Positions 25,851 through 33,140 of a DNA stretch of 64,000 bases are shown piece by piece (positions within the stretch are counted from its first letter, which is position 1; each line of letters starts with the position of its first letter). Where the stretch lies: assembly GCA_052324925.1 (NCBI GenBank), contig JBQPRE010000001.1. One strand, 5' to 3'. The position numbers were made by a program, and so were the translations under genes. This stretch comes from Flavimobilis sp052324925 (GTDB lineage: Bacteria; Actinomycetota; Actinomycetes; Actinomycetales; Cellulomonadaceae). Below the pieces are notes generated by a model. That model worked only from the letters and a program-made list of their open reading frames with translations. It was not told where the DNA came from and searched no databases.

Positions 25851-27299
25851 ATGTCCGCAACAGACGTCGACGTCACCGAGGTCTGGTCACGGGCGATCGC
25901 CGAGCTCGAGGCCAGCCCCGACATGACTCCCCGCCAGATTGCGTTCATCAAGCTCGGATCGCCCCTGGCCATCGCCGAGGGCACGATCATCGTGGCGGTC
26001 GCCAACGAGTGGATCCGGGAGTACCTCGAGAACCGGGTGCGGACCGAGCTCACCGACGCGCTCACCCACGCACTCGGTCGCGACGCCCGCTTCGTCATCA
26101 CTGTGGACACCTCGCTCGCCGACGCACAGGAGGAGCTGGCTCTCACGCGTCCCAGCGCCGACGAGCAGCCCGAGCCCGCGCCCGCCCCGGCTCCCACGCA
26201 GCGGATCTCACACTCCGAGGTGTTCAACACCTCGGGCCCGAGCTCCTCACCGCAGCCCTTCGAGCCGACGAGCCTCAACACCCACTACGTGTTCGAGACC
26301 TTCGTCATCGGTGCCTCGAACCGCTTCGCTCACGCGGCCGCCGTCGCCGTCGCCGAGGCTCCCGCCAAGGCCTACAACCCGCTGTTCATCTACGGCGGCT
26401 CAGGCCTGGGCAAGACGCACCTGCTCCACGCGATCGGCCACTACGCGAAGAGCCTCTATCCCGGGGTCCGCGTGCGCTACGTGAACTCGGAAGAGTTCAC
26501 GAACGACTTCATCAACTCGATCGGTGAGGGCCGGGCCGGCGCGTTCCAGCGCCGGTACCGCGAGGTCGACGTGCTCCTCATCGACGACATCCAGTTCCTG
26601 CAGGGCAAGGAACAGACGATGGAGGAGTTCTTCCACACCTTCAACACGCTGCACAACGCCAACAAGCAGATCGTCATGACGTCCGACCTACCACCGAAGC
26701 AGCTCAACGGCTTCGAGGACCGACTGCGCTCGCGCTTCGAGTGGGGTCTCATCACCGACGTGCAGCCGCCGGACCTCGAGACGAGGATCGCGATCCTCCG
26801 CAAGAAGGCGGCGGGGGAGCGCCTCGCAGCGCCGGACGATGTGCTCGAGTACATCGCCTCGAAGATCTCGACGAACATCCGTGAGCTCGAGGGCGCGCTC
26901 ATCCGCGTGACGGCTTTCGCGAACCTCAATCGTCAGCAGGTCGACATCGGGCTCGCAGAGATCGTGCTCCGGGACCTCATCACCGACGAGGACGCCTCGC
27001 AGATCACGGCCGGCAGCATCATCGCCCAGACCGCGGCGTACTTCGGTCTCTCGATCGATGACCTGTGCGGCAACTCCCGGTCGCGGGTGCTCGTCACGGC
27101 CCGTCAGATCGCCATGTACCTGTGCCGTGAGCTCACAGACCTCTCTCTGCCGAAGATCGGTCAGGAGTTCGGGGGCCGCGACCACACGACGGTCATGCAC
27201 GCGAACCGCAAGATCGGTGCACAGATGGCGGAGCGGCGTTCGATCTACAACCAGGTGACCGAATTGACGAGCCGGATCAAGCACGAGCATCGGTCCTAG
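25851..27299 (+). CDS. dnaA: Chromosomal replication initiator protein DnaA
   Basis: 482 residues from ATG 25851, which has AAGGAG 4 bases upstream; the open frame upstream is rejected. Domain I (~1-90) is followed by a short Pro-rich domain II, then the AAA+ ATPase with Walker A GGSGLGKTH and Walker B LLIDDIQFL. DnaA domain IV follows, with the signature GGRDHTTVMHANRKI. It binds the 9-base boxes on both sides of the gene and melts oriC. Normal actinobacterial arrangement directly upstream of oriC and dnaN. Confidence 0.98.
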   Translation: MSATDVDVTEVWSRAIAELEASPDMTPRQIAFIKLGSPLAIAEGTIIVAVANEWIREYLENRVRTELTDALTHALGRDARFVITVDTSLADAQEELALTRPSADEQPEPAPAPAPTQRISHSEVFNTSGPSSSPQPFEPTSLNTHYVFETFVIGASNRFAHAAAVAVAEAPAKAYNPLFIYGGSGLGKTHLLHAIGHYAKSLYPGVRVRYVNSEEFTNDFINSIGEGRAGAFQRRYREVDVLLIDDIQFLQGKEQTMEEFFHTFNTLHNANKQIVMTSDLPPKQLNGFEDRLRSRFEWGLITDVQPPDLETRIAILRKKAAGERLAAPDDVLEYIASKISTNIRELEGALIRVTAFANLNRQQVDIGLAEIVLRDLITDEDASQITAGSIIAQTAAYFGLSIDDLCGNSRSRVLVTARQIAMYLCRELTDLSLPKIGQEFGGRDHTTVMHANRKIGAQMAERRSIYNQVTELTSRIKHEHRS

Positions 27300-27754
27300 G
27301 TCCCAAGTCTCGATGCTCTGTCGAGACTCACGTGGGATGTCTTTCCACACCTGTGGATTGACCTGTGGACAACGGTGGACGAGGGCCCCAGATCTGTGGA
27401 CACCACCGTGCACAACGGGGGACCGTGTTGGGGCGCATCGGCTCCGTCCACAGGACGACCGAGTTCTCCACAGCTGGTGCACGGACGCGGCGAACAACAA
27501 GTTTCATCGTCTGACCTGCGAAGACAGCCACTATCCCCAGAATCCACAAGACCTACGACGACGATGACAGATTTCTCCTAGGGCAATCCACATCACCTTC
27601 ATGGGGCTGACGGAGCATGCCGAGCCTCCAGCTCGAGGAGGCTCAAGATCTTGGGAATCCCAAGATGACCGGGACACCTGGGGTCGCGTAGTCTGCATAC
27701 GTCCTGCGTCTCGGCACGAGCACGTAGGTCCCCACAGCGAAGGAGTGCGAGCAG
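27300..27754. other. oriC: Probable chromosomal origin oriC (dnaA-dnaN gap)
   Basis: 455 bases with a dense set of DnaA-box-like 9-mers. Top-strand CCACA forms: TTTCCACAC 27342, CCGTCCACA 27444, TTCTCCACA 27464, GAATCCACA 27540, CAATCCACA 27584. Opposite orientation: TGTGGATTG 27352, TGTGGACAA 27364 (perfect), TGTGGACAC 27395. A hairpin GTCTCGA/TCGAGAC (27307-27327) follows the dnaA stop. A 19-base palindrome, ATCTTGGGAATCCCAAGAT, lies at 27648-27666, about 90 bases before dnaN. Relatively AT-rich patches occur at 27490-27510 and 27560-27600. Location and boxes match actinobacterial oriC. Confidence 0.9.
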
Positions 27755-28885
27755 ATGAAGTTCCGCGTCGAGCGAGACGTCCTGGCCGAGGCCGTCACCT
27801 GGGCCGCGCGGACCCTTCCTGCCCGTCCCCCGGCTCCCGTGCTCGCCGGCATCCGCATCGAAGCCGATCCCGTGGGCGTCCTCAAGCTCTCGACCTTCGA
27901 CTACGAGGTCTCGGCGCGCTCCGAGATCCCCGCCGAGGTGTCCGAGGCCGGCGAGGTCCTCGTCTCAGGCCGCCTGCTCGCCGAGATCTCGCGGGCCTTG
28001 CCCAACCGCCCCGTCGACGTCGTCGTCGAAGGCACGAAGGTCAACGTCACCTGTGGCTCGAGCCGCTTCTCGCTGCTCACCATGCCGGTCGAGGACTACC
28101 CGGCGCTTCCGTCGATGCCGCAGGTGGTTGGCGTCATCTCCGGTGATGAGCTCACGGAGGCCGTCGCCCAGGTGTCGGTCGCGGCCAGCAAGGACGACAC
28201 TCTCCCTCTTCTCACGGGCATCCGTGCTGAGCTCGAGGGTTCGACGATCACGCTGCTCGCGACCGACCGGTACCGCCTCGCGCTGCGGGAGCTTCCGTGG
28301 CGTCCGAACCAGACCGACATCTCGAATGTTGCGCTCGTTCGCGCTCGCACGCTGTCCGAGGTCGCCAAGTCGCTCGGGTCCTCGGGCGATGTCACGGTTG
28401 CGCTCTCGACGGGATCGGGTGTCGACCTCATCGGGTTCGAGGCGGGCGGCCGTCATACGACGTCGCAGCTGACCGACGGCGACTACCCGCCCGTGCGGCG
28501 GCTCTTCCCCGACGAGACGCCGATCCACGCGGTCGTCGCGACGTCGGCTCTCATCGAGGCCAGCAAGCGGGTGTCGCTCGTCGCGGAGCGCAACACACCC
28601 ATCCGCCTCTCGTTCTCGGACGGCCAGGTGGTGCTCAACGCGGGCCAGGGCGACGACGCTCAGGCCTCCGAGGCACTCGAGGCGCTCCTCGTCGGCGAGG
28701 ACATCTCTGTTGCGTTCAACCCGACGTTCCTGCTCGACGGGCTCGGCGCTCTCGGGACCGACTTCGTCCGTATGAGCTTCACGCACCCGAACAAGCCGGT
28801 CGAGTTCACAGGTCAGGACTCCCTCGACGGGGAGTCGAAGACCCACTACCGCTACCTGCTCGTTCCCATCCGCTTCGCGAGCTAG
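27755..28885 (+). CDS. dnaN: DNA polymerase III beta subunit (sliding clamp)
   Basis: 376 residues, ATG preceded by AAGGAG. A ring-shaped dimer clamp tethering the polymerase. It starts MKFRVERDVLAEAVTWAAR, has three repeated clamp folds (~1-120, 130-250, 255-376) and ends YRYLLVPIRFAS, the family C-terminus. Central segments LLATDRYRLALRE and SALIEASKRVSLVAE are typical. recF follows after 15 bases. Confidence 0.97.
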   Translation: MKFRVERDVLAEAVTWAARTLPARPPAPVLAGIRIEADPVGVLKLSTFDYEVSARSEIPAEVSEAGEVLVSGRLLAEISRALPNRPVDVVVEGTKVNVTCGSSRFSLLTMPVEDYPALPSMPQVVGVISGDELTEAVAQVSVAASKDDTLPLLTGIRAELEGSTITLLATDRYRLALRELPWRPNQTDISNVALVRARTLSEVAKSLGSSGDVTVALSTGSGVDLIGFEAGGRHTTSQLTDGDYPPVRRLFPDETPIHAVVATSALIEASKRVSLVAERNTPIRLSFSDGQVVLNAGQGDDAQASEALEALLVGEDISVAFNPTFLLDGLGALGTDFVRMSFTHPNKPVEFTGQDSLDGESKTHYRYLLVPIRFAS

Positions 28886-28900
28886 CACCCGGAGGGCCGG

Positions 28901-30142
28901 GTGTTCGTCTCCCACCTCTCTCTGCAGAACTTCCGCTCTTACGCACAGGTCGATCTCGAGCTCGAACCCGGGATCAACGCGTTCGTCGGTCCCAACGGAC
29001 AGGGCAAGACCAACCTCGTCGAGGCTGTCGGGTATATCGCGACCCTCGGTTCGCACCGGGTCTCGACAGACGCTGCGCTCGTCCGGGCAGGCGAGGAGCG
29101 TGCCGTCGTCCGCACGCGCGTCGTGCGCGGCGACCGCGCCTCGACGATCGATCTTGAGATCAACGCGGGTCGAGCCAACCGGGCGCGCCTCAACCGATCG
29201 CCGGTCCCTCGGGTGCGCGACGTCGTGGGGATCCTGCGCACGGTGCTGTTCGCACCTGAGGATCTCGTCCTGGTCAAGGGTGACCCCGACGCGCGCCGGC
29301 GGTTCCTCGACGACCTCATGATCCTTGTGAGCCCGCGCCTTGCCGCGGTCCTTGGTGACTACGAGCGCGTGCTCCGGCAACGCTCGGCTCTTCTCAAGTC
29401 GGCAGGTGGGCCACGCCGGCGAGGGCGGCCGAGCGCGGGGGAGGAGTCCGCGTCACCTGACCTACGCACCCTCGACGTGTGGGACGCGAAGATCGCGTCC
29501 CTGGGTGCCGAGATCATCGCGGTCCGCCAGCGCCTCGTCGCTGGTCTCGCACCGTACGTCGCCCAGGCTTACGACCAGGTGAGCGCTGGGCAGGGGCGTG
29601 CTGAGATCACGTATCGCTCGAGCCTCGCTGCCGCCAGGAGCGACCAGAGGCCCGACGACGTCGCGGCGCCCGCCGGGCAGCCGTCCGAGCCTCAGACGCC
29701 CGCCGAGCTGGAGGTCCAGCTGATCGAGGCGATGGCCCAGCTCCGGCCCAAGGAGATCGAGCGGGGAGTGTGCCTCGTCGGGCCTCATCGCGACGATCTC
29801 GTTCTCACCCTTGGCGGCCTTCCGGCCAAGGGATATGCGAGCCATGGGGAGTCGTGGTCGTTTGCGCTCGCGCTGCGTCTCGCGTCGTACAACCTCCTCA
29901 CCGAGGGTGTGGCGACCGAGGACGACCTCTGGATGAGCGACTCGCGCGAGGACGGCGAACCGGTTCTCATCCTCGATGATGTCTTCGCTGAGCTCGACGT
30001 CCGGCGGCGCGAGCGGCTCGCCGATCTTGTCGTCCAGGCGCGGCAGGTGCTCATCACCGCGGCCGTTCCGGCCGATGTTCCAGCCTCTCTCGTCGGTGCG
30101 CGGTTCGACGTCCTGGGTGGCGAGGTCACTCGTGGCGCCTGA
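28901..30142 (+). CDS. recF: DNA replication/repair protein RecF
   Basis: 413 residues, GTG start. An SMC-like ATPase that helps load RecA at gaps. Walker A GPNGQGKTNLVEA and N-terminal LSLQNFRSYAQVDLEL are clear; GPHRDDL and the Walker B region LILDDVFAELD are in the C-terminal third. Two charged insertions (GGPRRRGRPSAGEESAS, and a Pro/Gln-rich stretch near residue 265) lie in the arm, as in other actinobacterial RecF. Overlaps dciA by 11 bases. Confidence 0.96.
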   Translation: MFVSHLSLQNFRSYAQVDLELEPGINAFVGPNGQGKTNLVEAVGYIATLGSHRVSTDAALVRAGEERAVVRTRVVRGDRASTIDLEINAGRANRARLNRSPVPRVRDVVGILRTVLFAPEDLVLVKGDPDARRRFLDDLMILVSPRLAAVLGDYERVLRQRSALLKSAGGPRRRGRPSAGEESASPDLRTLDVWDAKIASLGAEIIAVRQRLVAGLAPYVAQAYDQVSAGQGRAEITYRSSLAAARSDQRPDDVAAPAGQPSEPQTPAELEVQLIEAMAQLRPKEIERGVCLVGPHRDDLVLTLGGLPAKGYASHGESWSFALALRLASYNLLTEGVATEDDLWMSDSREDGEPVLILDDVFAELDVRRRERLADLVVQARQVLITAAVPADVPASLVGARFDVLGGEVTRGA

Positions 30143-30716
30143 CGAGCCGGTGGAGCTCCCGCAGCCGCGCGGGGTGCCGGCGGTCGATCCTGACGGCCCT
30201 GCACCTGATGTGCGTGCTCTGGTCGGCCTGCCCCCGCCGCAGCAGGTCGCGAAGGAGGCGTTCAACCGGGCCCGGGCTGCGGCACGTGATCGCGGAGCAC
30301 GGCCGGGCGTGACCTCGCGCTCGCCTCTCGCTGAGCAGCGGTCGGGGGCCCGCCCGGGGGGACGGGACCCGCAGCTGTTCGGGGACGTGGTCGGGAGGCT
30401 GCTCGCCGAGAGAGGCTGGAGCAAGGAGGTCTCGGTCGGCGGTGTCATCGGTCGGTGGCGTGAGGTGGTGGGTGACGAGATTGCCTCGCACGCGACCCCG
30501 GTGACGTTCGACGACGGTGTGCTCATCGTTCAGGCGGGCTCGACGGCGTGGGCGACCCAGCTCGAGTTTCTTCGACCCTCGATCCTGGGTCGGCTTGCTC
30601 AGGAGCTCGGCCAGGGGGTCGTCGAGGAGCTGAAGATCCTTGGTCCGGCGGCGCGGTCGTTCGCCCGTGGTCCACGTCGGGTCCGAGGCAGAGGCCCTCG
30701 GGACACGTGGGGCTAA
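30132..30716 (+). CDS. dciA: DciA family helicase loader (DUF721/DciA)
   Basis: 194 residues from GTG 30132, inside the end of recF; longer readings would lie within recF. DciA proteins load or operate the replicative helicase DnaB in bacteria lacking DnaC/DnaI. The N-terminal half is low-complexity and basic (RARAAARDRGARPG). The DUF721 domain (~85-180) contains WREVVGDEIASHATPVTF and TAWATQLEFL. Same place as Rv0004 between recF and gyrB. The C-terminus is Arg-rich. Confidence 0.93.
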   Translation: MAPDEPVELPQPRGVPAVDPDGPAPDVRALVGLPPPQQVAKEAFNRARAAARDRGARPGVTSRSPLAEQRSGARPGGRDPQLFGDVVGRLLAERGWSKEVSVGGVIGRWREVVGDEIASHATPVTFDDGVLIVQAGSTAWATQLEFLRPSILGRLAQELGQGVVEELKILGPAARSFARGPRRVRGRGPRDTWG

Positions 30717-31043
30717 GAAGTTATCCACAGACTCCTGTGGATGAGGCAGTGGAAGACGTGACGTGCCTGTGAAAATCGCTGTGGACAACGCGTCTGAGGC
30801 CTGAAAATCCGCCCGTGACAGGTAGACTGGACAGGTTGGGCCGGGCACGTGGCCAGACCCCGGTCACGGGGCCACCACAGACTCTCCCACCGACGCTCGC
30901 ACGACGTCCCCCGATGGGGATTCCTGCGGGGGCCGGCCGATCCTGGCCGACCTCGCCGCAGGGGCCACGATTCGTCGCGGCCGCTCGGTACAGCGCCGTT
31001 GAGCATGGATTTTCCAGCGTCGAGCCGAGGAGTACCTCTTCCA
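30717..31043. promoter_or_regulatory. gyrB upstream region with DnaA boxes and long leader
   Basis: 327 bases without a gene. DnaA boxes: TTATCCACA (perfect, 30721-30729), TGTGGATGA (30736-30744), TGTGGACAA (perfect, 30780-30788). The first two form ATCCACAG-ACTC-CTGTGGAT, an inverted pair. A possible promoter is CTGAAA (30801) and TAGACT (30823) with a 16-base spacer. This would leave a leader of about 210 bases containing the hairpin CCCCG-GTCA-CGGGG near 30857-30870. GAGGAG at 31026-31031 precedes the GTG of gyrB. Confidence 0.7.
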
Positions 31044-33071
31044 GTGACTGATCAGCCGAGCACTCAGGACGCGGGACTCCCGACATCCTCAGCTCCCAGC
31101 TACGACGCCAGCTCGATCACGGTTCTCGAGGGCCTCGAGGCCGTGCGCAAGCGACCTGGCATGTACATCGGTTCGACCGGCGAACGTGGGCTTCACCACC
31201 TTGTCTACGAGGTTGTGGACAACGCTGTGGATGAAGCCCTCGCCGGCTTCTGCGACCACATCGAGGTCACCCTCCTGGACGACGGCGGCGTGCGCGTCGT
31301 CGACAACGGTCGTGGCATCCCAGTCGCCATGCACCCGACCGAGGGCCGCCCCACCGTTGAGGTCGTCATGACGATCCTTCACGCCGGCGGCAAGTTCGGT
31401 GGCGGTGGCTACGCAGTCTCCGGTGGTCTTCACGGGGTGGGAATCTCGGTCGTCAATGCGCTCTCGAGCCGGGTCGAGACCGAGATCAAGCGCGATGGTT
31501 TCACGTGGAACCAGTCCTTCGCAGACGGCGGCAAGCCGTTCGGTGAGCTCCGCCAGGGTGCTGCGACGACCGAGACCGGAACGTCCCAGACGTTCTGGGC
31601 CGACGCCACGATCTTCGAGTCGGTGATCTTCGACTTCGAGACCCTGCGCGCGCGCTTCCAGCAGATGGCCTTCCTCAACAAGGGCCTGCAGATCACGTTG
31701 ACCGACGAGCGTGCGCTCGAGGTCGACGAGGACGAGCTCGCGACCGACGAGCAGCCCGAGAAGCCTCGCCACCGCGCCGTGACGTACCGCTATGACGAGG
31801 GCCTGACGGACTACGTCCGCCACCTCAACTCGACGAAGAAGATCGAGGTCATCCATCCGGAGATCATCGACATCGAGGCCGAGGACACCGAGCGACGGAT
31901 CTCGCTCGAGATCGCGATGCAGTGGACGAGTGCCTACTCAGAGTCTGTGCACACGTACGCCAACACGATCTCGACGACTGAGGGCGGAACCCACGAAGAG
32001 GGCTTCCGCGCCGCACTCACCGGCCTGGTCAACCGCTACGCGCGGGCCAAGAGCCTGCTCAAGGACAAGGACGAGAACCTCACGGGCGACGACGTCCGCG
32101 AGGGGCTCACCGCCGTCATCTCGGTCAAGCTCGGCGAGCCCCAGTTCGAGGGCCAGACGAAGACGAAGCTGGGCAACACCGAGGCCAAGACGTTTGTCCA
32201 GACCATCGTCAACGACCGCCTCGGGGACTGGCTCGAGTCCCACCCGAACGAGGCACGCGACGTCATCCGCAAGGCAGTCCAGGCCTCTCAGGCCCGACTC
32301 GCCGCGCGCAAGGCCCGCGAGGCGACGCGCAAGAGCCTCCTCGGCTCGTCGTCGATGCCGGGCAAGCTCAAGGACTGCCAGTCGAACAAGCCCGAAGAGT
32401 CCGAGATCTTTATCGTCGAGGGTGACTCGGCAGGCGGCTCGGCCGTCCGCGGCCGCAATCCGTACAACCAGGCGATCATGCCGATCCGCGGAAAGATCCT
32501 CAACGTCGAGCGAGCCCGCCTCGATCGCGCCCTCGGCAACGCTGAGGTCCAGGGTCTCATCACGGCTTTCGGCACCGGGATCTCCGAGGACTTCGACATC
32601 GAGAAGCTTCGGTACCACAAGATCGTCCTCATGGCGGATGCCGACGTCGACGGCAAGCACATCGCGACGCTCCTGCTCACGCTGCTCTTCCGCTTCATGC
32701 GGCCGCTCATCGAGCAGGGGCACGTCTACCTCGCGCAGCCGCCGCTCTACCGCCTCAAGTGGTCGAACGCCCCGCACGACTACGTCTACTCGGACGAAGA
32801 GCGCGACCAGGCGCTCACAGCGGGTATCGCGGCCGGCCGGCGCATCCCCAAGGACAACGGGATCCAGCGTTACAAGGGTCTCGGTGAGATGGACTACTCG
32901 GAGCTGTGGGACACCACGATGGACCCCGAGCACCGCACGCTGCTCCAGGTGACCCTCGACGACGCGGCCACCGCCGACGAGGTCTTCTCGGTGCTCATGG
33001 GTGAGGACGTCGAACAGCGACGTTCCTTCATCCAGCGCAACGCCAAGGACGTGAGGTTCCTCGACATCTGA
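31044..33071 (+). CDS. gyrB: DNA gyrase subunit B
   Basis: 675 residues from GTG 31044 with GAGGAG upstream; the open frame further back is not coding-like. ATPase subunit of the type IIA topoisomerase that introduces negative supercoils. GHKL ATPase motifs are EVVDNAVDEA, DNGRGIPVAMHP and GLHGVGISVVNALS. The TOPRIM domain has EGDSAGG, and its DADVDG metal motif is also present. Two DnaA-box-like words occur inside the early coding region (31214 and 31226). The C-terminus ends KDVRFLDI, as usual. Confidence 0.98.
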   Translation: MTDQPSTQDAGLPTSSAPSYDASSITVLEGLEAVRKRPGMYIGSTGERGLHHLVYEVVDNAVDEALAGFCDHIEVTLLDDGGVRVVDNGRGIPVAMHPTEGRPTVEVVMTILHAGGKFGGGGYAVSGGLHGVGISVVNALSSRVETEIKRDGFTWNQSFADGGKPFGELRQGAATTETGTSQTFWADATIFESVIFDFETLRARFQQMAFLNKGLQITLTDERALEVDEDELATDEQPEKPRHRAVTYRYDEGLTDYVRHLNSTKKIEVIHPEIIDIEAEDTERRISLEIAMQWTSAYSESVHTYANTISTTEGGTHEEGFRAALTGLVNRYARAKSLLKDKDENLTGDDVREGLTAVISVKLGEPQFEGQTKTKLGNTEAKTFVQTIVNDRLGDWLESHPNEARDVIRKAVQASQARLAARKAREATRKSLLGSSSMPGKLKDCQSNKPEESEIFIVEGDSAGGSAVRGRNPYNQAIMPIRGKILNVERARLDRALGNAEVQGLITAFGTGISEDFDIEKLRYHKIVLMADADVDGKHIATLLLTLLFRFMRPLIEQGHVYLAQPPLYRLKWSNAPHDYVYSDEERDQALTAGIAAGRRIPKDNGIQRYKGLGEMDYSELWDTTMDPEHRTLLQVTLDDAATADEVFSVLMGEDVEQRRSFIQRNAKDVRFLDI

Positions 33072-33140
33072 CGGCCACCCGGCCACAGCTCAAGGAACAT
33101 CCCGCAGGACCGGCCCAGCGCCGAGTGAAGGAACGAGACG

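Noticed and set aside
31499..31514. Sixth parS-like word GGTTTCACGTGGAACC in gyrB
   Set aside because: Three mismatches to the consensus, including one that breaks the central palindrome. It encodes a normal GyrB segment (GFTWN).
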